From contig NZ_CP071249.1 of assembly GCF_024499055.1 (NCBI RefSeq), positions 1,155,001 to 1,219,000 on the forward strand: a stretch of 64,000 nt of DNA, in the 5' to 3' direction. The DNA is from Turicibacter bilis (GTDB taxonomy: Bacteria; Bacillota_I; Bacilli_A; MOL361; Turicibacteraceae). The notes below the pieces were generated by a model. That model worked only from the letters and a program-made list of their open reading frames with translations. It was not told the DNA's origin and made no database searches. This document shows, piece by piece, positions 36,290 to 45,415 of the stretch (its first letter is position 1; the number at the start of each line of letters is the position of its first letter). Made by a program: the position numbers and the translations under genes.

Positions 36290-36718
36290 ATGTTACAAAA
36301 ATATCATATCTTTTTAAAATCAACATTATGGATGACAAGCTTATCTTGTTTCTTTCTCCTTTGGCAGGGATTCTCAACTATAAATCTCATCAATACTCTA
36401 TTTCTAGTCTCACTTTTTTTCTTCTGTGTGTATGGCTTCAAATGGATTATCGATCAAGGAACTTTTTATACCTTTGAATATTCATGGCAAAAAACAAAAC
36501 GCTATGTTCTATTTTTCTTGCCTAAATACTGGTCAATCAAAGATACAAAAGATAGAAATAACGATTATGATGAAGAAACAGGCGAAAAAATTTATCATAC
36601 ATTCGAAGAATTTTATGAATATAAACAAAGTCAAAAATGGGACGACATCAATCAGCTTTTATGGTCAACGATCATCATTCTTGCCTTTACCTTCATTCTA
36701 TCATTCCTATATATCTAA
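36290..36718 (+). CDS. Small membrane protein, DUF3899-like
   Basis: A 142-residue protein with two N-terminal membrane segments (about 12-28 and 31-52), a soluble loop with GTFYTFEYSWQKTKRY and the acidic DYDEETGEKIYHTFEEFYEY, and a third membrane segment at the C-terminus (about 120-141). The layout and the FYTFEYSW motif resemble DUF3899 proteins of Bacilli, whose role is unknown. GGTGGTGG precedes the ATG. Single-gene unit ended by a bidirectional terminator. Confidence 0.65.
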   Translation: MLQKYHIFLKSTLWMTSLSCFFLLWQGFSTINLINTLFLVSLFFFCVYGFKWIIDQGTFYTFEYSWQKTKRYVLFFLPKYWSIKDTKDRNNDYDEETGEKIYHTFEEFYEYKQSQKWDDINQLLWSTIIILAFTFILSFLYI

Positions 36719-36756
36719 CAAAAAAGTTCTGAACCTAATCGGTCAGAACTTTTTTC
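36719..36756. terminator. Bidirectional intrinsic terminator
   Basis: AAAAAGTTCTGAACC and GGTCAGAACTTTTTT pair around a short loop, between the DUF3899-like gene and the convergent exporter operon. Confidence 0.88.
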
Positions 36757-36819
36757 ATCTCTTATCTTATAGTATTTAACTTTTTGTTTTAAATCACCGT
36801 GACTTATACAAATAACCCT

Positions 36820-38625
36820 TTATTTAATTTTCTCAAATTGTCCCATGTAAAGTTGATAATAATCACCTTTTTGTGCAATTAGCTCAGCATGAGTTCCTTT
36901 TTCAGCAATCTCACCATTTTTAAGTAATAAAATTTGATTAGCATTTACAATCGTTGATAAACGGTGAGCAATAATAAAGCTCGTTCGATCTTTTAACAAC
37001 ACTTGAATTGCATCTTGGATTAATTTCTCCGTCTCAATATCAATCGATGCTGTTGCTTCATCTAAAATTAAAATAGCTGGGTTAGCAATTAAAGCACGAG
37101 CAAACGAAATTAATTGTTTTTGCCCCGTTGATAAGCCCGAACCACCTTCTCCAATCACTGTCTCATAGCCATCAGGATAGTGGGTAATAAATTCATGGGC
37201 ATTCACTAGCTTCGCAGCTTCTATAATTTCTTCATCGGTTGCATCTAGTTTTCCATAACGAATATTCTCTTTAATAGTTCCACTGAATAATTGCGGTGTT
37301 TGTAAAACATAACCTAGATGAGAATGGAGCCACTCTTGTGTACGCTCACGATAATCCACACCATCAATTAAAATTTGTCCACTTGTTGGCTCATAAAAAC
37401 GACAAATTAAATTCACAATGGTACTTTTCCCTGAACCTGTTGGTCCAACAATGGCAATACTATTTCCCGCTTCAATTTTCAAGTTCATGTGTTCCATGAC
37501 TTTTTCGCCTGTCTTATAATGGAAGCCCACATCGATTAATTCAATATCTCCTTTAATCGGTTCCCAATTCTCTTTTTTCAAATTTCCAATTTGACCATAC
37601 TTTTCAATAACATCTGGTCGATCAATAATATCAGATTCTGTATTAATTAATGAGATGACCCGTTCAGCTGATGCTTGTGCATCTTGGAAACGTGTTAATA
37701 AATTCGCAATCGTGCGAATTGGATCATAAAATAGCGTCGCATATGAAAGGAAAACAACTAAGTCTCCATAAGATAAATCGCCATTAAACACATCCATTCC
37801 ACCAACATTAATAATTAAAGCAACACCAACACTTCCTAAGGCAACAATGATTGGATAATAAATGGCATTAATAACAGACGCACGTACTGATCCATCACGC
37901 ATCTCTCTTGTTAAATGACTGAATTCTTCTAAATTATCTTCTTCTGTCACCAACGTTTTTGTCGTGACCGCCCCTGTAATCCCTTCATTGAAAGCTCCTG
38001 TAATTTTAGAGTTCATTTTTCGTACGCAACGATATTGCTTTAAAATGCGCGTCTGGAAATAATAGCTTACGACCGCAAGGATGGGTAAAACCGCGATGGT
38101 AATTAAGGCAAGCTTCCAGTTCATCATGAACATTGAAATCGTCACAAAGAACATGACCATACTTCCCCAAATCGCATCAGTTAACCCCCATGATAAAATA
38201 CCACCAATCCGATTCGTATCAGATGTTAAACGCGATAATAGCCATCCAACCGATGACGTATCATAAAAAGAGAATGATAATTCCTGTAATTTTTTAAATC
38301 CGTCTTTTCGAATTTGATAACTAATACTTAGTTGTAATCGATCGGAAAGTAAGATAAATGTCCAAACGATAAATCCGAATAAGGCGATAAAGGCTAAATA
38401 AATGCCTGCAAACAGTGGGAGTTGTTCAAGGTTTCCTGTTAAAACATATTTATCAATGACTATCCCATTTAACTTCGGATAAATCGTATCTAAAATGGCT
38501 AATGTAATGACAGAGACAAAAAGTAAAATAACATCACGTCTCTCACCCTTCATATAAGATAAAACTTGCTTCCATGTTGCAAGGTCGGCTTTGGTGTATT
38601 CTACTTCATCAAATTCTTTTGCCAT
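36820..38625 (-). CDS. ABC exporter half-transporter, canonical partner (BmrD/YheH type)
   Basis: A 601-residue membrane-ATPase fusion: six membrane helices (about 30-320), then the nucleotide-binding domain. Walker A is GPTGSGKSTIVNLICRFY, Walker B ILILDEATASIDIETE with the catalytic Glu, and the H-loop FIIAHRLSTI. The signature reads GSGLSTGQKQLISFARAL, a deviation from LSGGQ as seen in asymmetric exporters. It starts 2 nt after the other half-transporter and forms a heterodimer with it. By analogy with BmrCD it would export drugs, but the substrate is inferred. Confidence 0.92.
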   Translation of the reverse strand: MAKEFDEVEYTKADLATWKQVLSYMKGERRDVILLFVSVITLAILDTIYPKLNGIVIDKYVLTGNLEQLPLFAGIYLAFIALFGFIVWTFILLSDRLQLSISYQIRKDGFKKLQELSFSFYDTSSVGWLLSRLTSDTNRIGGILSWGLTDAIWGSMVMFFVTISMFMMNWKLALITIAVLPILAVVSYYFQTRILKQYRCVRKMNSKITGAFNEGITGAVTTKTLVTEEDNLEEFSHLTREMRDGSVRASVINAIYYPIIVALGSVGVALIINVGGMDVFNGDLSYGDLVVFLSYATLFYDPIRTIANLLTRFQDAQASAERVISLINTESDIIDRPDVIEKYGQIGNLKKENWEPIKGDIELIDVGFHYKTGEKVMEHMNLKIEAGNSIAIVGPTGSGKSTIVNLICRFYEPTSGQILIDGVDYRERTQEWLHSHLGYVLQTPQLFSGTIKENIRYGKLDATDEEIIEAAKLVNAHEFITHYPDGYETVIGEGGSGLSTGQKQLISFARALIANPAILILDEATASIDIETEKLIQDAIQVLLKDRTSFIIAHRLSTIVNANQILLLKNGEIAEKGTHAELIAQKGDYYQLYMGQFEKIK

Positions 38626-38627
38626 CT

Positions 38628-40442
38628 TTACACCTCACTTCCTTGGTTAACTAAACTTAAAACTTCAGCCTCTTTTTCATTTTGAATTTCCCAGAATGTC
38701 TGGTAAAGACCTCCTTGATGAATCAGTTCATCATGTGTTCCTTGTTGAATGATACGACCCTTATCTAGCACGAGAATTTGATCAGCATCTTTTACCGTAC
38801 TGACACGGTGAGCAATAATAAAAGTTGTCACATCTTTTGAGCGTTCTTTTAATGCTTTTCGAATCACAATATCTGTTTCAGTATCGACAGCACTTAATGA
38901 GTCATCAAAGATTAAAATTGGACATTCATTAATAAGCGCTCGGGCAATTCCAACACGTTGCTTTTGTCCACCGGATAATGTTACACCACGCTCACCGACA
39001 ATCGTATCATAACCTTCTTGAAACTCCTCAATGACATGATGGACCGATGCTAACTGAGCGACACTATGAATCTCTTCATCAACCGCATCTTTTTTAGCAA
39101 TCGCAATATTTTGTTTAATCGTTTTCGAGTATAAAAATAATTCTTGAAGCACAGCTCCAATATGACGGCGTAGCCACTTTTTATCAATGTGTTTTAGTTC
39201 CACGCCATCAATTTTAATCGATCCATCTGTATAGTCATAAAGACGCATCAATAAATTCATTAACGTTGTTTTTCCTGAACCCGTACGACCAATAATGGCA
39301 ATCGTTTGGCCACATTTCACTTTAAACGTAATATCTTTTAAAATGCGATCATGATCTTCATACTCAAACCCAACATGGTTAAATTCAATGGTTCCCTTAA
39401 TGTCAGGTTTTTGTAAACCTTCTTCAAATTCAATCGGCTCACTTAATACTTCATTAATACGCTTGGCTGAAATCGTCGTTTTCCCTAAATCAGTTAAAAT
39501 ACGACCTAATTGGCGAACAGGCCAAATAATCATCGATTCATAAGAAATGAACGCTTGTAATGTCCCTAGTGTGATTTCCCCGTTTATCGATAAATATGCT
39601 CCGTAAATTACGGTAATTGCAATTTGAAATAAGCTTAAAAAATCAGAGCTTGACCAGAAGAGTGCGTTTAACTTGGTCATCACATAACTTTTTGCACGGT
39701 AATCAGAATTACGTTTTTCAAATTGTTCAATTTCAAACTCTTGATTACAGTAGGCACGTACCACACGAACTCCAGTTAAATTTTCTTGAATCATTGTAGA
39801 CATCCGAGCCTCTGATTCATCTGCCTCTTGAAATGAGTTTTTAACTTTTTTAAAGAAAATAAAACAAAATGTAAATAAGATAGGTGTCACACACACACTA
39901 ACTAAGGCAAACTTAACATTTAACGTTAACATAAACGTAAAAATAATCACAAAGATTAAAATTGAATACCCCATCTCAACTAATTGAGACGATAAGAATA
40001 AACGAATCGTATCAATATCTGATGTACAACGTTGAATTAAATCCCCAGTTTCGGCACGTTTATGATACATAAACGATAACTGTTGAATATGATTGTACAT
40101 TTTATCTTTTAAACTTTTCGCTAAATCTTCTGATGCCTCTGCTGACCATCTGGCCTTTAAGAAGTTAAATAAAGCATTAATAATCGTAAATAGAATAATT
40201 AAAAATCCACACATTAACAATTGACCTTGGAACGTTGAAACTGATAAAACAATTTTTGAAATAATTGTTTGTTCCCCCTCAGTCGTTTGTTTAATGACCA
40301 TATCAATCGCGGTTTGGTTAACTAATGGAATTAAGGTTGAGAAAATAATCCCACACGCTGTCGCTACTAATGCGCCCAATACTTTTAAACGTTGCCCTTC
40401 AAGCCAACGATAAATACTCTTTAATTCACTCACTTCATTCAC
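38628..40442 (-). CDS. ABC exporter half-transporter, degenerate partner (BmrC/YheI type)
   Basis: A 604-residue half-transporter. Walker A is GRTGSGKTTLMNLLMRLY, the signature VTLSGGQKQRVGIARAL is canonical, but Walker B is ILIFDDSLSAVDTETD with Asp in place of the catalytic Glu, so this subunit contributes the non-hydrolysing site. This matches the asymmetric pair BmrC-BmrD. The start is GTG 40442, with AAAGGA 7-8 nt upstream; a second GTG lies three codons later. The upstream 200 nt contain leader peptides and an attenuator-like hairpin, again as in bmrB-bmrCD. Confidence 0.92.
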   Translation of the reverse strand: MNEVSELKSIYRWLEGQRLKVLGALVATACGIIFSTLIPLVNQTAIDMVIKQTTEGEQTIISKIVLSVSTFQGQLLMCGFLIILFTIINALFNFLKARWSAEASEDLAKSLKDKMYNHIQQLSFMYHKRAETGDLIQRCTSDIDTIRLFLSSQLVEMGYSILIFVIIFTFMLTLNVKFALVSVCVTPILFTFCFIFFKKVKNSFQEADESEARMSTMIQENLTGVRVVRAYCNQEFEIEQFEKRNSDYRAKSYVMTKLNALFWSSSDFLSLFQIAITVIYGAYLSINGEITLGTLQAFISYESMIIWPVRQLGRILTDLGKTTISAKRINEVLSEPIEFEEGLQKPDIKGTIEFNHVGFEYEDHDRILKDITFKVKCGQTIAIIGRTGSGKTTLMNLLMRLYDYTDGSIKIDGVELKHIDKKWLRRHIGAVLQELFLYSKTIKQNIAIAKKDAVDEEIHSVAQLASVHHVIEEFQEGYDTIVGERGVTLSGGQKQRVGIARALINECPILIFDDSLSAVDTETDIVIRKALKERSKDVTTFIIAHRVSTVKDADQILVLDKGRIIQQGTHDELIHQGGLYQTFWEIQNEKEAEVLSLVNQGSEV

Positions 40443-40497
40443 CTGACTTTCCTTTGTTGCTAAAAAATATTCCCATTCTTACACCACTAATCTTAAT

Positions 40498-40529
40498 AAA
40501 AAAATTAATCTTGTTTTGGCATAAGATTA
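40498..40529 (-). terminator. Putative attenuator terminator ahead of the exporter operon
   Basis: On the minus strand TAATCTT and AAGATTA pair around a 10-nt loop and are followed by T7. A second AAGATTA lies just downstream, so the 5' strand can choose between a terminator and an alternative, wider hairpin. The stem overlaps the second mini-frame (40505-40540), so translation of that frame would open it. Confidence 0.55.
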
Positions 40530-40540
40530 CATGTTCTCAC
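40505..40540 (-). CDS. Second mini-frame of the exporter leader (11 codons)
   Basis: GTG start, product MRTCNLMPKQD, preceded by AGGGGGAG only a few bases upstream. It runs through the attenuator stem and stops just before the T-run. Tiny frames arise by chance; support comes from the strong purine-rich site and its placement on the hairpin. Confidence 0.35.
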   Translation of the reverse strand: MRTCNLMPKQD

Positions 40541-40574
40541 AACTCCCCCTGAAGCGACACTTCAAAGTTTATTT

Positions 40575-40634
40575 TTATGAAATAGCCACCCCGTTAAATT
40601 TAAATTGATTTTGATGAGCTAAAACAACCATCAT
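40575..40634 (-). CDS. Leader peptide of the ABC exporter operon (19 residues)
   Basis: A short frame MMVVLAHQNQFKFNGVAIS with a strong AAAGGGGGCGAGC ribosome binding site, about 130 nt upstream of the exporter genes and on the same strand. A TATAAT box (40673-40678) lies about 40 nt further upstream. Between this frame and the operon are two hairpins, one followed by T7. The arrangement copies the logic of bmrB, where ribosome stalling on a leader peptide relieves transcription attenuation of bmrCD. The peptide is not recognisably related to BmrB. Role inferred from layout. Confidence 0.55.
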   Translation of the reverse strand: MMVVLAHQNQFKFNGVAIS

Positions 40635-40760
40635 GCTCGCCCCCTTTCATAAAAATTTATCATCAATTACTCATTATACACGTATTTACATTTTTTGGAA
40701 TATATAACACCTAAATATTTTATAAAATTCGAATAATGCTTCATTCCCTTCTAAAGTCAT

Positions 40761-40784
40761 AAAAAAAGTTGTCTCATCGACAAC
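40761..40784 (-). terminator. Intrinsic terminator after the 40858 frame
   Basis: On the minus strand GTTGTC and GACAAC pair around a 5-nt loop, followed by T7. It isolates the exporter leader from genes upstream. Confidence 0.82.
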
Positions 40785-40857
40785 CTAACTTTAGTTAAAA
40801 ATGATATTAACCATCTCCCAAATCATAAAAATAATCACAAAACAAACTAGAATTAAT

Positions 40858-41043
40858 TTAAATAGATAATAAATAGCTATAGCACGCTGTTAATAATTCT
40901 ATCTTTATCTCCTCTTCAGTTTGTTCAATTTTATAATATAAATTTGTTTTGCTATCTTTTACAACAATCTTCATATGTTCTTTTTCATTCTTATCACATT
41001 CTGATAATGAAATAATTCCTTCATCTCTTAATGCTTCAATCAA
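40858..41043 (-). CDS. Small hypothetical protein, possibly 3' part of a broken gene
   Basis: Not recognised. The frame encodes 61 residues (MIEALRDEGIISLSECDKNE..., ending LLTACYSYLLSI), hydrophilic with a charged centre. It would start at a TTG without a clear ribosome binding site. A few bases upstream in another frame, AAGGAG-ATG encodes MIQTFLVGYIF, which would join smoothly if one base were shifted. It is therefore either a frameshifted small gene or a fortuitous frame. A terminator follows about 75 nt downstream. Confidence 0.4.
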   Translation of the reverse strand: MIEALRDEGIISLSECDKNEKEHMKIVVKDSKTNLYYKIEQTEEEIKIELLTACYSYLLSI

Positions 41044-41058
41044 AAAATATATCCAACT

Positions 41059-41098
41059 AAAAAAGTCTGAATCATACTCCTTATATTATTCAGACTTC
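41059..41098 (-). terminator. Intrinsic terminator after the 41108 gene
   Basis: AAGTCTGAAT and ATTCAGACTT form a 10-bp stem followed by T6 on the minus strand. Confidence 0.85.
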
Positions 41099-41107
41099 TT
41101 CTACAGC

Positions 41108-41473
41108 TTATTGTGTTTCGATTTCTTTTAAAAGATTCTCATAATCTTCATCTGCATTCTCTGATTCTTCTATGATCTCCTCAATTTCTACGACACTTAC
41201 TTGTTGAAGTTCAACAAGATTGCTAACTTTTTGAACAAGATACCCCATCACCCCTAAGCAAAGTGTATAAAAAGCATATGGCGTTACATTTGAAAGATAG
41301 TAATTAATCACATCTGTTAAATTTTCAGAGACAACAAATCCTTGCTCAACGATTGAAGCGATATAATCATAGCACGTATACACATTATATAAAGCTATTC
41401 CACCCATAAGAACAGCTAGAACATAGACTCCAATCGTAACTTTTGAAACACTTTTAAATTTATTTTTCTTCAT
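41108..41473 (-). CDS. Unknown protein with two membrane segments and acidic tail
   Basis: Not recognised. The 121-residue protein has a basic start (MKKNKFKSVSK), a membrane segment at about 12-30 (VTIGVYVLAVLMGGIALYNV), a loop of about 35 residues, a second membrane segment at about 65-85 (TPYAFYTLCLGVMGYLVQKV) and an acidic, helical cytoplasmic tail (EIEEIIEESENADEDYENLL). ATAGGAGG precedes the ATG. Single-gene unit between clpB and the exporter leader. Confidence 0.7.
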   Translation of the reverse strand: MKKNKFKSVSKVTIGVYVLAVLMGGIALYNVYTCYDYIASIVEQGFVVSENLTDVINYYLSNVTPYAFYTLCLGVMGYLVQKVSNLVELQQVSVVEIEEIIEESENADEDYENLLKEIETQ

Positions 41474-41698
41474 AACAGCCTCCTATTTCACTTAACTATT
41501 TTACTATTTCCCAACAATTAGATAGGACTAGATAAATTATTTATCCAACCTACTGAATGTTTTCTCTTTCCCAAGTTCATCTTATGAAAAACCATGTTAA
41601 TCTCATCTTAACACCTTTACCTTAAAATTATCTTAAATACTAATACACTATTAAGTTATTTTACATTCATCCTCTCTGTATTTGTTTGTTCCTCACAT

Positions 41699-41732
41699 AT
41701 AAAAAGCTCATAGAGCTTAAGTCTCTATGAGC
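41699..41732 (-). terminator. Intrinsic terminator of clpB
   Basis: AGCTCATAGAG and CTCTATGAGC pair around a 7-nt loop, followed by T5 on the minus strand. Confidence 0.88.
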
Positions 41733-41741
41733 CATGATTCA

Positions 41742-44330
41742 TTAATTTTTTTCATATGATAAGACGATATTACCATCAACAGCATCAACAATAACCGTTG
41801 TATCCATTTCGATTTCTCCTGCAATTAATGCACGTGCAAGTTTTGTTTCGATTGTACGTTGAATGAATCGTTTTAATGGACGCGCTCCATATACTGAGTC
41901 AAATCCCGCTTCAGCTACATAAGCATGAGCTGCATCGGTTAAGCGAACCGTAATACGTTGCTCTGCCAAACGCGCATTTAATCCAGCAATAAATTTATCG
42001 ACAATTTGATAAATAATAGATTCTGATAATGGATTAAACGTAATAATTTCATCAATACGGTTTAATAACTCTGGTTTGAAATAATCACGTAAAACTTCTA
42101 ACACTTGTTCCTGAGCTTCTTCAAAGTTAGGATTTTCAAGTAAGATATGTGATCCAATATTTGACGTCATAATGATGATGGTATTTTTAAAGTCTACTGT
42201 ACGACCTTGTGAATCTGTAATACGTCCATCATCTAAAATTTGTAATAAAATATTGAATACGTCTGGATGAGCTTTTTCAATTTCATCTAATAAGACGATT
42301 GAGTATGGTTTACGACGGATGGCTTCTGTTAACTGTCCACCTTCTTCATATCCCACATAACCTGGAGGCGCTCCAACTAAACGAGAGACCGCATGTTTCT
42401 CCATATACTCACTCATATCAATACGAACAATATGTTCTTCACTATCAAATAAGAATTCCGCTAATGCTTTAGCAATTTCGGTTTTACCAACCCCTGTTGG
42501 CCCTAAGAATAAGAATGAACCGATTGGACGATGTGGATCTTTAATTCCAGCACGTGCACGAATAATGGCATCACCGACTAAATCAATGGCATCATCTTGT
42601 CCCATGACACGACGTTTTAATTCTTCTTTTAAATTTAATAATTTTTCACGTTCACCTTGAACGAGTTTCGCAATTGGAATCCCGGTCCAACGTGAAATAA
42701 TTTCAGCAATTTCTTCTTCTGTGACATTTTCACGAAGTAATCGATTTTCTTTCCCTGCTTCATCGTGTTGCATCGCTTCAACTTCAGCAATTTGTTTTTC
42801 TAAGCTTGGGATTTTTCCATATTGTAATTCGGCTGCTTTTTCATATTCGCCACGTGCTTGGGCATCTTCTAATGCACGACGTGCCCCTTCTAATTCTTTT
42901 TTAAGATCCGCCACACCATGAATCGCTTGTTTTTCTTTTTCCCACTGTAATTTTAAAACATTTAATTCATCTTTTAAGTTCGCTAATTCTTTTTGTAACG
43001 CCTCTAGACGTTGTTTACTATTCTCATCTTTTTCTTTTTTAAGAGCTGCCTCTTCAATTTCAAGTTGAGTCACACGACGACTAATGCGATCCACCTCTTC
43101 TGGTAACGAGTCAATTTCAGTACGAATCGTTGCACACGCTTCATCAATTAAATCGATGGCTTTATCTGGTAAGAAACGATCCGTAATATATCGATCTGAT
43201 AACGTCGCAGCTGCTACAATCGCACGGTCTGAAATGCTAACACGATGGTGTACTTCAAAGCGATCTTTTAATCCACGTAAGATTGAAACGGTATCTTCGA
43301 CTGTTGGTTCATTCACTTGAACTTTTTGGAAACGTCGTTCTAAGGCAGGATCTTTTTCAATATATTCACGATATTCTTTCAATGTTGTAGCACCAATGCA
43401 GTGTAATTCACCACGAGCTAATAATGGTTTTAATAAGTTCCCTGCATCCATTGCACCATCTGTACGTCCTGCTCCAACAATGGTATGAATTTCGTCAATG
43501 AATAAAATAATACGTCCATCACTATTTTTAACTTCATTCAATACCGCTTTTAAACGCTCTTCAAACTCACCACGATATTTAGCACCAGCAACTAAAGCGG
43601 CTAAGTCTAATTCAAAAATCACTTTATCTTTTAAACTTTCAGGCACATCTTGTCGAACAATACGCCAAGCTAACCCTTCAACGATAGCAGTTTTACCAAC
43701 CCCAGGCTCACCAATTAACACCGGGTTATTTTTTGTTTTACGAGATAAAATACGAATCGCACGACGAATCTCTTCATCGCGACCAATAACCGGATCAATT
43801 TTTCCTGATTTTACATCTTCTACTAAGTCACGTCCGTATTTTTCTAAGACTTCATAAGTTGCTTCTGGGTTTTGTGTCATCACGCGTGAATTCCCCCTTA
43901 TCTGTGAAATAATTTCTTTTAAGTGCTTTTCATTAATCTGATGTTTTTTTATTAATTGCTTCATTTGATAATCTTTTGATTCGAGCATCGCAAGCAAGAC
44001 GTGCTCCACTGATAAATAATCATCTTTCCAAGCTCGAGCATAATCATCTGCTTTTAATAAAGCACGATTTAAATCTGCTGAAACGTATGGATCACCTGTT
44101 GCTCCAGTAACAGCTGGCTTTTTATCTAAAATTTGTTTTAATTCTTGTAATATCTCTTGAATCGGATAGCCTGCCTTTGTAAAAACACGAGCGGCTAATC
44201 CGTCATGGTCTTGTAATAAGGACATTAATAAATGCGGGGTATCAATCTCTTGGTGATTTAATGAAGTTGCAAGAGACTGTGCATTTACTAAGCCCTGTTG
44301 TAGCTTTTCAGTCATTTTATTAATATTCAT
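41742..44330 (-). CDS. clpB: ATP-dependent disaggregase ClpB
   Basis: Hsp100 chaperone that, with DnaK, pulls proteins out of aggregates. The 862-residue protein has the N-terminal Clp repeat domain (about 1-145), first AAA+ domain with Walker [19 protein letters not shown] and Walker [11 protein letters not shown], a long middle coiled coil (about 400-520) characteristic of ClpB rather than ClpC, and second AAA+ domain with [19 protein letters not shown] and [23 protein letters not shown] sets ATG 44330. A CIRCE element overlaps its promoter, so HrcA control is expected. Single-gene unit. Confidence 0.97.
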   Translation of the reverse strand: MNINKMTEKLQQGLVNAQSLATSLNHQEIDTPHLLMSLLQDHDGLAARVFTKAGYPIQEILQELKQILDKKPAVTGATGDPYVSADLNRALLKADDYARAWKDDYLSVEHVLLAMLESKDYQMKQLIKKHQINEKHLKEIISQIRGNSRVMTQNPEATYEVLEKYGRDLVEDVKSGKIDPVIGRDEEIRRAIRILSRKTKNNPVLIGEPGVGKTAIVEGLAWRIVRQDVPESLKDKVIFELDLAALVAGAKYRGEFEERLKAVLNEVKNSDGRIILFIDEIHTIVGAGRTDGAMDAGNLLKPLLARGELHCIGATTLKEYREYIEKDPALERRFQKVQVNEPTVEDTVSILRGLKDRFEVHHRVSISDRAIVAAATLSDRYITDRFLPDKAIDLIDEACATIRTEIDSLPEEVDRISRRVTQLEIEEAALKKEKDENSKQRLEALQKELANLKDELNVLKLQWEKEKQAIHGVADLKKELEGARRALEDAQARGEYEKAAELQYGKIPSLEKQIAEVEAMQHDEAGKENRLLRENVTEEEIAEIISRWTGIPIAKLVQGEREKLLNLKEELKRRVMGQDDAIDLVGDAIIRARAGIKDPHRPIGSFLFLGPTGVGKTEIAKALAEFLFDSEEHIVRIDMSEYMEKHAVSRLVGAPPGYVGYEEGGQLTEAIRRKPYSIVLLDEIEKAHPDVFNILLQILDDGRITDSQGRTVDFKNTIIIMTSNIGSHILLENPNFEEAQEQVLEVLRDYFKPELLNRIDEIITFNPLSESIIYQIVDKFIAGLNARLAEQRITVRLTDAAHAYVAEAGFDSVYGARPLKRFIQRTIETKLARALIAGEIEMDTTVIVDAVDGNIVLSYEKN

Positions 44331-44371
44331 GATTCTCACTCCATTTCTTCATCATCTATGATGATACTATC

Positions 44372-44412
44372 ATTATACTCTTGTTTTAGCACTCAGTCAA
44401 TAAGAGTGCTAA
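44372..44412 (-). promoter_or_regulatory. clpB promoter with CIRCE element
   Basis: The perfect CIRCE inverted repeat TTAGCACTC-N9-GAGTGCTAA spans 44386-44412. On the minus strand TTGACT (44395-44400) and TATAAT (44372-44377) are 17 nt apart, so HrcA bound at CIRCE would cover the -35 box and spacer. No CtsR heptad repeat was found here. Confidence 0.93.
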
Positions 44413-44547
44413 TAATTCCAAAATGTAAGTGTTTATTATTTTGTAAATAGCCAAGACTAATCACGTTGCACAAATTTACCACATCTTGTATAAGTTCATT
44501 TAACTTGTTCGCTATCTGTGTTATCATATTTATCCGGAGGTGTTTTA

Positions 44548-45372
44548 ATGGAAACAAAGAAACTAATCGTAACAGACTTAGATGGAACTGCATTACAAAA
44601 TTGGGAAACACTTGACCCAAATACAAAAGAAGCTTTAATCGCTGCAAAAGAAGCAGGACATATCGTTGTGATTGCAACAGGCCGCCCAGCACGTGCATCG
44701 TTACACTTCTACAAAGAGTTAGGTCTTGATACACCTATTATTAACTTTAATGGAGCTTATATACATCATCCAGAAGACGAAACCTTTGAGGATATTGTGG
44801 CTCAAATCCCAACAGAGGTTGTTTTAACTTTATTCGATTCAGAATTAAAAGATTATATCGTCAATGCCTTTTGTGAATACAAAGATCACTTATATGTCTT
44901 ACATCAAGGGGATACTATTCGTGATTGGTTCCATATTGAAACATGTACATCAGTGAAATACGGACCATTTAAAGAAACATTAGACGAACATCCAAACGGA
45001 TTCTTATTAGAAGCTAAAGAGGGATACCCAGAAAAAGTCATGAATTTCTTACGTGAAAACTACGGTGACATCGTGACATGCCGCAAATGGGATGGCGATA
45101 ATGTCAACATTATCGAAGTATTTAAATCAAATACAAATAAAGCAACAGCCATCGAAAAATTAGCTAAATACTTTAACATTGAACAAAAAGATATTATCGC
45201 CTTCGGTGACGGAGATAATGATATCGAAATGTTAACATATGCTGGAGTCGGTGTCGCCATGGATAATGCCATCGATAAACTAAAAGCAGTAGCGAACACC
45301 ACAACAAAATCAAACAAAGAAAGCGGCGTTGCTCACTACATCCACGAATACATCTTAACACCTAAAAAATAA
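44548..45372 (+). CDS. Cof-type HAD-IIB family phosphatase
   Basis: A 274-residue HAD-IIB phosphatase. Motif I is LIVTDLDGTALQNW, motif II VVIATGRPARAS, then FNGAYIHHP, and the C-terminal motifs NKATAIEKLAKYF (Lys) and IAFGDGDNDIEMLTYAGVGVAM. CCGGAGG sets ATG 44548. It is divergent from clpB. It is not closely similar to the other Cof-type enzyme of the window at 9242. Substrate probably a sugar phosphate or nucleotide but unknown. Confidence 0.93.
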   Translation: METKKLIVTDLDGTALQNWETLDPNTKEALIAAKEAGHIVVIATGRPARASLHFYKELGLDTPIINFNGAYIHHPEDETFEDIVAQIPTEVVLTLFDSELKDYIVNAFCEYKDHLYVLHQGDTIRDWFHIETCTSVKYGPFKETLDEHPNGFLLEAKEGYPEKVMNFLRENYGDIVTCRKWDGDNVNIIEVFKSNTNKATAIEKLAKYFNIEQKDIIAFGDGDNDIEMLTYAGVGVAMDNAIDKLKAVANTTTKSNKESGVAHYIHEYILTPKK

Positions 45373-45379
45373 ATAATGA

Positions 45380-45415
45380 AAAAGGTCATGAGCTTTAACT
45401 AGCTTATGACCTTTT
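45380..45415. terminator. Bidirectional terminator overlapping a stop codon
   Basis: AAAAGGTCATGAGCT and AGCTTATGACCTTTT pair around TTAACT; the last bases belong to the stop codon of the convergent gene at 45414. Confidence 0.87.

Noticed and set aside
42721-43857. Several plus-strand open frames opposite clpB
   Set aside because: They mirror the codon pattern of clpB, lack ribosome binding sites and have no recognisable protein features. The same holds for frames opposite leuS, pgi, opp and ltrA.
44393-44734. Minus-strand frame overlapping the HAD gene start
   Set aside because: It lies antisense to a well-supported HAD phosphatase and across the clpB promoter; no ribosome binding site.
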